NCBI GenBank assembly: GCA_012728855.1
Contig: JAAYEH010000714.1
Coordinates: 1-64,000 of the forward strand
Source: Rhodopirellula sp.
GTDB lineage: Bacteria; Planctomycetota; Planctomycetia; Pirellulales; Thermoguttaceae
Length of the DNA: 64,000 nt
Direction of reading: 5' to 3'
In this document: positions 34,735-42,789 of the stretch, piece by piece
How the letters are laid out: each line of letters starts with the position of its first letter
How positions within the stretch are numbered: position 1 is the first letter of the stretch
Position numbers and translations under genes: made by a program
The notes under the pieces: model-generated
The model's database searches: none
Told to the model about the DNA's origin: nothing
Seen by the model: only the letters and a program-made list of their open reading frames with translations

Positions 34735-35730
34735 CTATAGCGTTTCCACGGTTTCGTCGAAAGCCAGCGGCTGTACCTGGAATACCTGTTCCGGCTGGTT
34801 GACCTGCAGCACGCGAACCGCCGCGTTGGCGGGGTCGGCTTGCCGGGTGTATTGCAGGAGGACAGCACCTGCCCACCGGCTGGCCTCGTGAACTCGCAAT
34901 CCTCGAACGAGACCAACCGGCCCAACAAAGTTTTCAGGTCGAACCAGAATCATGTCGTCGCGATTCTCTCGGGCGAAATAGAGTTCGATCCACGCATTCT
35001 CTTCCTCATTTCGGCCCACGACAATCTTCGTCTGCCGGTCGAAACGAAAATGTCGGCCGACGCTGAGCAACTCGAAATCGGCACGACCGGCGTCCGGCTG
35101 GCACTCGATGAGGTCGCGAACTCGCGGAGCGAAAGTGATTTCGGTCAGCGAGCAGCCCGTCGACGGAGGTGGAATCCGGCGGATGCCCAGTTGCCGGGCG
35201 AGATTCACCAGCGGCTTGCGGCCACGCCCGTGGAAAGCATACAGCCGCTCCCGGTCGACGAGGCCGTCGCGTTCCGGAATGGTCGGCGGCAACAGCTTCG
35301 CACAGAGCGGTCGAAGCAGCCGACCCGAAAGTCCCGATTGCCGCTCGATAATGGCCAGGTCGCATCGCTTTTGGCTCATCGGCCGCTGACCGAGAATCTC
35401 GCCGGTGATCACCACGCAGGCGCCCACCTCTTGCATGAATTTTCTCGCCATCGTGGCCATGTAGATCCGGCAGTCGACACAGGGGTTCATTCCTTTGCCG
35501 TAGCCATACGACGGCTTTCGAATCAAGTTGACGTATTCATCGGCGACTGAGAGCACGGTCAGCCGCACCCCCAATTCCGCCGCCAACTGAGCCGCCGGAC
35601 TCTTGCAGCAACGGAAGGTGGTGCGGATATTCACCGCTTCCACGGTCACCCCCTGCTCCTGCATGACTCGAATCGCCAGGGTACTGTCCAGGCCGCCGGA
35701 GTAGAGGGCAACGGCACGAGGGTTCGACAC
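34735..35730 (-). CDS. PP-loop ATPase with C-terminal NFACT-R-like domain (tRNA thiolation-like)
   Basis: The protein has 331 residues. The PP-loop SGGLDSTLA at the N-terminus binds ATP in the manner of MnmA and ThiI. CxxC (NPCVDCRIYM) and GEILGQRPMSQ follow. The middle contains STGCSLTE. The C-terminal part (about 220-290, FRFDRQTKIVVGRNEEEN..) resembles the NFACT-R RNA-binding domain found fused to such proteins. I infer a tRNA-modifying enzyme that acts on sulfur transfer to tRNA, but the substrate is not known and it is neither canonical MnmA nor canonical ThiI. It is followed closely on its strand by nothing and preceded by rnc with a 23-base gap, so it is likely co-transcribed with rnc. 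Confidence 0.78.
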   Translation of the reverse strand: MSNPRAVALYSGGLDSTLAIRVMQEQGVTVEAVNIRTTFRCCKSPAAQLAAELGVRLTVLSVADEYVNLIRKPSYGYGKGMNPCVDCRIYMATMARKFMQEVGACVVITGEILGQRPMSQKRCDLAIIERQSGLSGRLLRPLCAKLLPPTIPERDGLVDRERLYAFHGRGRKPLVNLARQLGIRRIPPPSTGCSLTEITFAPRVRDLIECQPDAGRADFELLSVGRHFRFDRQTKIVVGRNEEENAWIELYFARENRDDMILVRPENFVGPVGLVRGLRVHEASRWAGAVLLQYTRQADPANAAVRVLQVNQPEQVFQVQPLAFDETVETL

Positions 35731-35753
35731 GGCATCCTCAAATCAGGTGTGAC

Positions 35754-36527
35754 TCAATCCGATACGAACGGTGGGGGTTCGCCGTTGAGTTCATGCAGTG
35801 CGTTCCGTGCAGCCCTCTGTTCAGCCTCTTTCTTATTGCGGCCCCACGCCCCCTGATAGCGTTGGCCGCCAATCTGCGCGGAGATTTTGAAACACTTGCT
35901 GTGGTCCGGTCCCTTTTCGTCCAGCAGGTGATATGTGGGAGTCATCCCGCGCTCGCGTTGCGCCACCTGCTGCAGGAGCGATTTGTAGTTCCCACCGATC
36001 TCGCCTTCCGCAGCCTGCTCGACTTCCGGACCTACCGACCGTTCGATGAACTGACGCGCCGCCTCCATCCCGCCGTCCAGGTAAATCGCCGCAATCAGCG
36101 ACTCGAAGACATCGGAGAGAAGCGAAGGTGGGATCGTCGGGTGGTTTGTCATCCCTTTTCCGAGTATAAGGAACTCCTGCATGCCGAGTCCTTGGCTGAT
36201 CTTCGCGCAGGTTTGTCGGCTGACGACGATCGACTTCACGCGCGTGAGGTCGCCTTCGAGGTATTCAGGGTACTGCTGGTAGAGAAGCTCACAAACCACG
36301 GCCCCGAGAATGGCATCGCCAAGGAATTCGAGTCGCTCGTTGGAAGCAAGCCGATGCTCCGCGCCCGAGGCGTGCGTGAGCGACGCTCGCAGAAGACTTC
36401 TGTCCGTAAAGGTATAACCAAGTCGTTGTTCGCATCCCTCTAGCTGCGAGAGCAACACGGGATCGAACTCGGGTTCAGCTTCCAACGCCATATCCTCATA
36501 CCCAAACGCAAACGGGCTGACCGACAC
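35754..36527 (-). CDS. rnc: Ribonuclease III
   Basis: This dsRNA endonuclease processes rRNA and mRNA. The 257-residue protein has the signature ERLEFLGDAI (about 64-73), the metal-binding Asp/Glu of SDVFESLIAAIYLDGG (about 138-152) and a C-terminal dsRNA-binding domain (about 178-250, GNYKSLLQQVAQ and WGRNKKEAEQRAARNAL). A start at the in-frame ATG 36491 would remove 12 residues and is equally possible. It lies 23 bases upstream of the PP-loop gene. Confidence 0.96.
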   Translation of the reverse strand: MSVSPFAFGYEDMALEAEPEFDPVLLSQLEGCEQRLGYTFTDRSLLRASLTHASGAEHRLASNERLEFLGDAILGAVVCELLYQQYPEYLEGDLTRVKSIVVSRQTCAKISQGLGMQEFLILGKGMTNHPTIPPSLLSDVFESLIAAIYLDGGMEAARQFIERSVGPEVEQAAEGEIGGNYKSLLQQVAQRERGMTPTYHLLDEKGPDHSKCFKISAQIGGQRYQGAWGRNKKEAEQRAARNALHELNGEPPPFVSD

Positions 36528-36680
36528 CGACCAACCTATGTCTAAACCTAACAGGGGGGGCAGTTTCTGTCAACTGCTCTTGCCCTATTCGTCGCAATCT
36601 TCAAGAATTCCTTGAGATGGCGGCAAGTTGTGTGGAACGGCCTCAAGACCGTTTCGCTTTCCAGCGAAGAGGAGTCGTGA

Positions 36681-38144
36681 ATGAGATGCATCGAAATTCG
36701 TGCGGCGAAGTTGCTCGTGGCCTGGCCAATCGTATTCGCACTGGCGGTAGTGGAGGCTCGGGGGGCGTGCGCCGATGACGATGCCGCGGCTGTCCAGCAC
36801 GCGAAGAGCATGTCGCGAGCGTTCCGGGCCGCCGCGCGCGACGTCCTTCCCACGGTCGTCGAAGTGAGGACGACCACGAAGCCGAAGCCGAAGGCGGCCG
36901 GACCGGCGGCTCCCCGTTCCCGGCAGGAGGAAAACCCCTTTCGCGGCACTCCTATTGAGGACTTCTTCGACGAGGGCGGGCCGCAGCTTCACGGTTTGCC
37001 CGACGTTCCCGCGCCGGGCCTCGGTTCCGGTGTGATTATCGATCCTTCCGGCGTGATTCTCACTAACAACCACGTGGTCTCCGGCGCCGACGAAGTGATC
37101 GTCGAACTGGCCGATGGCCGACAGTTCAAGGCCGACGATGTCCGCGTCGATGAGAAGACGGACCTGGCCGTGCTTCGAATCGGCGCGAAGGAGCCTTTGC
37201 CCGCCGCCCGACTCGGCGATTCCGACCGGATTGAAATCGGCGACTGGGTCTTGGCGGTCGGCAACCCCTTCGAACTTGATCAAACCGTCAGCGCTGGAAT
37301 CATCAGCGCCAAAGGGCGGACCCTCGGGGCGGTAGGCCGTGCGAAGTTGCTCCAAACCGACGCCGCCATCAACCCCGGCAATTCCGGCGGGCCGCTGGTG
37401 AATCTGGACGGAGAGGTCATCGGCATCAATACGGCCATTTACTCGCGTTCCGGCGGCAACCAGGGCATTGGCTTCGCCATTCCCGTCAACCTGGCCAAGT
37501 GGATCACGCCGCAGTTGATCGAAGGAGGCCTTGTGAAACGATCCTACCTGGGCGTGGCGATTGAACCGGCGGATGACCCGCAGAACCGCCAGTTCGGCGT
37601 TCGTCCCCAACAGGGCGTGGTGATTGCCGATGTTTTCGAAGGTACGCCCGCCGCCGGCGCGGGGCTCCGCAAAGGCGATATCATTCTCCGCTTCGACGGC
37701 CGCGACGTCCTCACCGCATCCGACCTTCAAGAGATGGTCGAACGGACAGCGGAAGGCACTTCGCACAAGCTGGATATCCTTCGCGATGAGAAGCCCGCGA
37801 CGGTGCCCGTCGTGGTGCGATTTATGCCCGAAGATTTCGGCATCGCCTCGACGTTCTATCAAAACCGGGAACTGGGCATCCTGGCGACGGACCTCAGCGA
37901 CGAGGTGGCTGAGCAACTGGGGTATGAAGAAAAGTCCGGGGCGGTGGTGGTCCACGCGGACCGAGGCCGTCCCGCTCATGCCGCCGGGCTTCGCGAAGGC
38001 ATGTTGATTCGCCGCGTTGGCAGCGAAGCGGTCCGCTCGGCCGCCCAACTGAAGTCGGCCTTGGAAACCGCGAAGCTCGCCGAAGGGATCACCATCGAGG
38101 TTCAAACGCCTGAGGGACTGCGCACCTTTGAACTGAAACAGTGA
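36681..38144 (+). CDS. htrA: DegP/HtrA-type periplasmic serine protease
   Basis: This 487-residue envelope quality-control protease has a signal peptide (about 1-31). The trypsin-like domain carries His131 (TNNHVV), Asp161 (KTDLAVL) and Ser235 (GNSGGP). Two PDZ domains follow (about 290-375 and 390-487, with LGVAIEP and LGILATDLS as starts). The layout matches DegP/DegQ. It stands alone and diverges from rnc. It is one of two HtrA-like proteases in the window. Unlike the one at 2250, its triad is complete in its single catalytic domain. Confidence 0.95.
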   Translation: MRCIEIRAAKLLVAWPIVFALAVVEARGACADDDAAAVQHAKSMSRAFRAAARDVLPTVVEVRTTTKPKPKAAGPAAPRSRQEENPFRGTPIEDFFDEGGPQLHGLPDVPAPGLGSGVIIDPSGVILTNNHVVSGADEVIVELADGRQFKADDVRVDEKTDLAVLRIGAKEPLPAARLGDSDRIEIGDWVLAVGNPFELDQTVSAGIISAKGRTLGAVGRAKLLQTDAAINPGNSGGPLVNLDGEVIGINTAIYSRSGGNQGIGFAIPVNLAKWITPQLIEGGLVKRSYLGVAIEPADDPQNRQFGVRPQQGVVIADVFEGTPAAGAGLRKGDIILRFDGRDVLTASDLQEMVERTAEGTSHKLDILRDEKPATVPVVVRFMPEDFGIASTFYQNRELGILATDLSDEVAEQLGYEEKSGAVVVHADRGRPAHAAGLREGMLIRRVGSEAVRSAAQLKSALETAKLAEGITIEVQTPEGLRTFELKQ

Positions 38145-38406
38145 TCGAGGGGCACGGTCGCTTGAGCGTGTTCCAATGACCGCAGGTTCGCCATGAGTGG
38201 CGGTTCCCCCCTCTCCGGCTTCGGGTGAGTTGCGATTGCATGTTCGAACCTGCTTGACTCGATCCGGACTTCTCCGAAGAATACTTTCAGGTTCATTCCG
38301 TATATGCCGTGTTGCTGGAAGCCGCCTGTTGGCGGTTCGTAGTTCGAGTCGTGGTGCGCTGGATTTCAGCGCTAAGTTTTCTCATTCTTTTGGCAATCGC
38401 AGTGTG

Positions 38407-39756
38407 ATGTCTCAATTGCCCCGGCTCGCGATAGGCACGATTCAGCCGGGAACCGATCCGCAGGCGATTCTCTGGGCTCTCATGGAAGCGTTCCGCCGGA
38501 CGGGGATCCAGGTGCAGAGCTTTCTGTCGCGATCCCATTTTCCTGGGAGCTTGGGAACGGCGGCGGTGACGGGCACGAATGTGCGGCACCTCGATAGCTG
38601 GCTGATGTCGCCGGAGATTTGCCGCGATTTGTTCGAACGCGGAGCGAGCGTCGCCGATCTGGCCCTGGTGGAAGGTCGGTTTGCCTCTGCAGCCGGACTG
38701 GGATCGTGCGGTGGCCAGCTTGAACCGCTCTGTCGCTGGCTCGATCTGCCCCGATTGATCGTGGTTGACAGCTCGAAGCTCACCGCGTGCAGTCTTCCGA
38801 CACGGCCGCGGTTTGGCGACGGGCTGCTGTTGGATCGGGTCGCCAACCCCCGGCATCTCGCCTCGCTCACCACGGAACTGGAATTGCTCTGGGGGATTCC
38901 CGTGATCGGCTCCTTGATGGAGCTTTCCGACTTGCGTCGAAAACTGAATCGCCTTCCAGCCGGAAACCGGGTTCCCGGCGAACTGCGCCTGGCGCTGGCC
39001 GATCAGTTCGTTACCTCTTGTCGGCTTGAGCGGATATGGGATTTGGCCATCGAGCGCGAGATGCCCGCCCAGCGACCGCGTTGCCGATGTCAGGTGGAAA
39101 TCTTCCCGAAGCTCACGGTGGCCATCGCCTACGACGAGGCATTCTACCGCTACTTTCCGGACACGCTCGACCTGTTGGAATCGCGAGGAGCGACGGTCGT
39201 CGACTTTTCTCCGCTACGGGACGAGGCCGTTCCGCAAGGCGCCGATATCGTCTATATCGGTTGCGGGCACCCCGAGCGCCACGCGCGGGCTCTTTCGGAA
39301 AACCACTGCATGAGCGCGGCGCTTCGCAACCATGTGCGATCGGGCGGACGGGTCTATGCGGAAGGTGGCGGAGCCGCCTATTTGTGCCAATACATGGAAA
39401 CGCCCGCCGGCGACATGCGGCGCATGGTGGGCATCCTGCCGGCTGTCGCAAGACTTCAACCTTCGCCGGTCCCCACGTTGGCAGCCGAAGTCACCCTGGC
39501 CAGACCGAGTTGGCTGGGGCTTCCCGGGACTCGGATCCGGGGTTACACCAATTCGACATGGCAATGGGAGCCAACCGGTCCGGCAGCCGGTTTGATCGCC
39601 GGGGAAGAGCATTGCTTCGAATTGATCGGAGGTTTCTCCGCGGTGGGGAGCCTGCTTCACCTGAATTTCGCCGCGCTGCCGCATTGTTTCCGGCAATTCT
39701 TCTATCCTCACCCTTGCCACGGTGCGGCACCGGATCCTTGGGCGATGATTCGCTGA
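38407..39756 (+). CDS. Degenerate cobyrinate a,c-diamide synthase-like protein
   Basis: The 449-residue protein follows the two-domain plan of CobB/CbiA. A dethiobiotin-synthetase-like ATPase domain (about 1-230) contains LALVEGRF, then LPRLIVVDSSKL and WGIPVIGSLM. A class-I glutamine amidotransferase domain (about 235-449) contains ADIVYIGCGHPERHARAL and VYAEGGGAAYLC. Key residues are missing. The P-loop GxxxxGKT reads GTIQPGTDPQ. The nucleophile Cys of YAECGG is Gly320, and the usual GHEFHYS-type His region reads GYTNSTW. It is therefore unlikely to amidate cobyrinate with glutamine. ATG 38407 lies at the start of the fold; GTG 38404 is directly upstream. No other cobalamin gene is in the window. 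Confidence 0.7.
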   Translation: MSQLPRLAIGTIQPGTDPQAILWALMEAFRRTGIQVQSFLSRSHFPGSLGTAAVTGTNVRHLDSWLMSPEICRDLFERGASVADLALVEGRFASAAGLGSCGGQLEPLCRWLDLPRLIVVDSSKLTACSLPTRPRFGDGLLLDRVANPRHLASLTTELELLWGIPVIGSLMELSDLRRKLNRLPAGNRVPGELRLALADQFVTSCRLERIWDLAIEREMPAQRPRCRCQVEIFPKLTVAIAYDEAFYRYFPDTLDLLESRGATVVDFSPLRDEAVPQGADIVYIGCGHPERHARALSENHCMSAALRNHVRSGGRVYAEGGGAAYLCQYMETPAGDMRRMVGILPAVARLQPSPVPTLAAEVTLARPSWLGLPGTRIRGYTNSTWQWEPTGPAAGLIAGEEHCFELIGGFSAVGSLLHLNFAALPHCFRQFFYPHPCHGAAPDPWAMIR

Positions 39757-39815
39757 CGGCGTTGCGCATCGGAGGAGCTTGCCTTTGACAGGCAGTCCTC
39801 CGGACGGGATACTTA

Positions 39816-39913
39816 GAGCCTATCCCAAAACCTTGGCGGAGAGGGGGACAGGCACATTTTGCTCCGAAGACTCCGCAAAATGAGCCAGTCCCCGGCGGTT
39901 TTGGGATAGGCTC
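39816..39913. repeat. Family-C intergenic element, copy 2
   Basis: The outer arms GAGCCTATCCCAAAACC and its complement enclose a family core of GGGGGACAGGCAC and GAGCCAGTCCCC. An inner ATTTTGC/GCAAAAT hairpin sits between them. It lies between the cobyrinate-synthase-like gene and mgtE. Confidence 0.92.
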
Positions 39914-39976
39914 TTACCGGATTCCGCTTGCTTTGCGACTGTCTTCTCGTGCCGTTTTTCCGCGCCGGACCCGATC

Positions 39977-41323
39977 ATGACGAACACCCTCTATCTCCCG
40001 GAACTCCGGGAAATGCTGGCCGAGAACAACGCCGCGGAACTCCGCGAGTTCTGCGAAGCTCTCCACCCCGCACGGACCGCGGAGTTCATGGAAGGGCTGT
40101 CGGCGCCGGAGATGTGGGCTGTCTTGCGCCACGCCGACCCCCAGCTCCGCGTGCAGATCTTCAACTTCCTGGACTACGAAAAGCAGATCGAGATTCTCCA
40201 GGACGCCGACCGGGCCGAGATCGCCCAGTTGGTCAGCGATCTGCCGCCGGATGACCGTGTGGATTTGCTCGAAGAGGTGAACCCCGAAGTCGTGGCGGAA
40301 TTGATGCCGCTGCTGCCCGTGGAGGAACGCCGCGACATCCAGCGGCTCAGTTCTTTCCCCGAGGACTCGGCCGGCGCGATCATGACCACGGAGTTCGCGC
40401 GGTTGAGCGAGAATCTCAGCGTGCGGCAGGCTCTGGACGAAATCGGGCGGCAGGCCGAGGATCTCGAAACGATCTACTATCTCTACGTCGTTGACACGGA
40501 AGACCACCTCCGCGGCCTGGTCTCCGCTCGCCAATTGGTCTCCAAGATCGGCAAGCCCGACACGAAGATCGGCGACATCATGGAACGCGATCTCGTGACG
40601 GTGAACGTCCTCGACGACCAGGAGCAGGTGGCCGACAAGGTAGCCCATTACGACTTGCTGGCCATTCCCGTGGTCGACGACGAATGGAGACTGGTTGGGA
40701 TCATCACGCACGACGACGTGATCGACGTGATGCGAGAGGAAGCCGAGGAAGACGCCTACCATCGCGGCGCCGTCCATCCGCTCGAAAAGAGCTATCTCGA
40801 GACCCGGCTGGTCACACTGACCTGGAAGCGGGGCATCTGGCTAGCGGTGCTCTTCTTCGCCGCACTGCTGACGGCGGTAACGCTGGAGCACCACGAGGCG
40901 GTCATCGCCGGTATACCGTGGCTCGTCCTCTTCCTGCCGTTGATCGTCTCCACGGGGGGAAACTCCGGCAACCAATCGGCGACGCTCATCATCACCGCGC
41001 TGTCGGCCGGGGACGTACGCGTCAACGACTGGGCGCGGATCGTTCGCCGCGAGTTCCTCATGGGGCTGATGCTCGGCGGTTCGTTGGCCGCCGTGGGGTA
41101 TCTCTGCGCGCTGTCGGTCGCTCCCGGGTACTATGACGCGACGGTCATCCCCATCACGATTCTGTTGGTGGTGGTCTGTGGAACGCTTACCGGATCGCTG
41201 CTGCCCTTGCTTTTCCGCCGCATGGGGCTCGATCCGGCGATGATGAGCAACCCCTTCGTGGCGGGACTGATCGACCTGTTGGGCATCATCATCTACATGA
41301 ACGTCTCGCTCTTGATGCTGTGA
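39977..41323 (+). CDS. mgtE: Magnesium transporter MgtE
   Basis: This magnesium channel/transporter in the inner membrane is gated by internal magnesium. The 448-residue protein has the N-terminal MgtE_N superhelix (about 5-125), two CBS domains (about 130-255, including IMTTEFARLSENLSV and AIPVVDDEWRLVGIITHDDV) and five transmembrane helices (about 275-448). It has the pore motif STGGNSGNQSATLIITALS. The Asp-rich end NPFVAGLIDLLGIIIYM is typical. It stands alone and its end meets a family-E hairpin. Confidence 0.96.
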   Translation: MTNTLYLPELREMLAENNAAELREFCEALHPARTAEFMEGLSAPEMWAVLRHADPQLRVQIFNFLDYEKQIEILQDADRAEIAQLVSDLPPDDRVDLLEEVNPEVVAELMPLLPVEERRDIQRLSSFPEDSAGAIMTTEFARLSENLSVRQALDEIGRQAEDLETIYYLYVVDTEDHLRGLVSARQLVSKIGKPDTKIGDIMERDLVTVNVLDDQEQVADKVAHYDLLAIPVVDDEWRLVGIITHDDVIDVMREEAEEDAYHRGAVHPLEKSYLETRLVTLTWKRGIWLAVLFFAALLTAVTLEHHEAVIAGIPWLVLFLPLIVSTGGNSGNQSATLIITALSAGDVRVNDWARIVRREFLMGLMLGGSLAAVGYLCALSVAPGYYDATVIPITILLVVVCGTLTGSLLPLLFRRMGLDPAMMSNPFVAGLIDLLGIIIYMNVSLLML

Positions 41324-41334
41324 ACCCGGCAAGC

Positions 41335-41422
41335 ATGTCAGGCTTTCCAGCCCGACATGGCGCTACCGGCAAACTCACCAACATCGCAAGGCATCGCAGT
41401 CAGGCGGGAAAACCTGACGTGC
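41335..41422. repeat. Family-E element, copy 2
   Basis: CATGTCAGGCTTTCCAG..CGACATG (left) and GTCAGGCGGGAAAACCTGAC (right) form two hairpins about 40 bases apart, between convergent mgtE and the isocitrate dehydrogenase gene. The right unit ends two bases before the stop of the latter. Confidence 0.75.
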
Positions 41423-41424
41423 AA

Positions 41425-42522
41425 CTACGCTATCTTCCGGCAGATCGCCTCGGCCATCTCCTGCGTGCCGACGGCCGAAGGATCATCGCGGCTGGGCTTC
41501 ATGTCGTAGGTGACGTCTTTCCCCTCCGCAATCACCGCCGCCACAGCCCGCTCCAGCCGATCGGCGGCGGCGGGCTCCTCGAGGTGACGGAGCATGAGCA
41601 TACCGGAGAGGACCAGAGCGGTCGGATTGACTTTGTTCTGGCCCTTGTATTTAGGGGCACTGCCGTGCGTGGCCTCGAAAACCGCTCCTTCCGGACCGAT
41701 GTTCGCCCCGGGGGCGACTCCCAGCCCGCCGACCAGCCCCGCCGCCAGGTCACTGAGGATGTCGCCGTACAAGTTCGGCAGAACGAGCACATCGTACAAC
41801 TCGGGTTTCTGCACGAGTTGCATGCACATGTTGTCAACGATGCGGTCCTCGAACTCGACTTCCGGAAAGTCCTCGGCTACCTTCCGCGACACTCGCAAGA
41901 ACAGCCCGTCCGTGTGCTTCATGATGTTCGCCTTGTGGACGGAGGTAACCTTCTTCCGGCCATTCGCCCGCGCATACTCGAAGGCGAACCGAACGATCCG
42001 CTCCGTGCCGGAGACGCTGATCGGTTTGATCGAGATGCCCGTCTCGTCGTTTCCGCTCTTGATTCGGCGGTCGGGCGAGACCCGGTTGATGTAGTCGGCC
42101 AGTTCGCGTGTCGCCGGCTGGCCCTGCTCGAATTCGATCCCGGCGTAGAGGTCTTCGGTATTCTCGCGAACAATCACCAAATTGACCGGCACACTGCTGA
42201 AAAACGTCCGGACGCCCGGGTAGGATTTGCAGGGACGAACACATGCATACAGCCCCAGTTCCTGGCGCAGATGGACATTGATGCTGCGAAAGCCGGTGCC
42301 CACCGGTGTGGTGATGGGGGCCTTGAGGGCGCAACGGGTGCGGCGGATGCTCTCGATGGTGGCGTCGGGCAGGGGTGTCCCCGTACGCTCCATGACATCG
42401 ATCCCGGCTTCCTGGACATCCCAGCGGATAGCGACGCCCGTCGCGTCGACGCACTTTCGTGCCGCCTCGGCCAATTCCGGTCCGACACCATCGCCCATAA
42501 TCAACGTCACATCGTGAGCCAT
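41425..42522 (-). CDS. Isocitrate/isopropylmalate dehydrogenase family protein (IDH3-like)
   Basis: This is an NAD(P)-dependent beta-decarboxylating dehydrogenase. The 365-residue protein has LIMGDGVGPE, the substrate-binding RENTEDLYAGIE, VHKANIMKHTDG and NLYGDILSDLAAGLVGGLGVAPGANIG. The motif RENTEDLYAG is typical of NAD-dependent isocitrate dehydrogenase of the mitochondrial type rather than of LeuB, so isocitrate is the more likely substrate in the TCA cycle. ATG 42522 is preceded by GAGGAA. A frame extending to 42570 has no homology. It is monocistronic and converges with mgtE. Confidence 0.9.
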   Translation of the reverse strand: MAHDVTLIMGDGVGPELAEAARKCVDATGVAIRWDVQEAGIDVMERTGTPLPDATIESIRRTRCALKAPITTPVGTGFRSINVHLRQELGLYACVRPCKSYPGVRTFFSSVPVNLVIVRENTEDLYAGIEFEQGQPATRELADYINRVSPDRRIKSGNDETGISIKPISVSGTERIVRFAFEYARANGRKKVTSVHKANIMKHTDGLFLRVSRKVAEDFPEVEFEDRIVDNMCMQLVQKPELYDVLVLPNLYGDILSDLAAGLVGGLGVAPGANIGPEGAVFEATHGSAPKYKGQNKVNPTALVLSGMLMLRHLEEPAAADRLERAVAAVIAEGKDVTYDMKPSRDDPSAVGTQEMAEAICRKIA

Positions 42523-42600
42523 TCGAATTCCTCGCTTTGCTGTGCCATCGGAAGTCCAACAACGTAACAAATGAACCTTGCCCGGTCAACTTCCCGCCTT

Positions 42601-42712
42601 GTAGGTCCGGCTTGCCGAGCCGGACCTGTGGGGGAAGGTTCCGGTCTATAAGTTCGGCTTGCCCAGCAGAACCCGCCGGGCAAGATCCCGCTCGGCAAGC
42701 GGGATCTACCAT
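42601..42712. repeat. Family-B twin hairpin, copy 2
   Basis: A left hairpin AGGTCCGGCT/AGCCGGACCT with CTGTGGG after it, and a right hairpin GATCCCGCTCGGCAAGCGGG followed by ATCTACC, are separated by about 50 bases. It lies between divergent genes, and its organisation matches copy 1. Confidence 0.85.
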
Positions 42713-42789
42713 TTTCCCGGGCAGCCATCGGCGGTTGCCGGACTATAATAAGATATGGTAGGCCCTCCCGCTCGTTCCTGGAGAACCTC

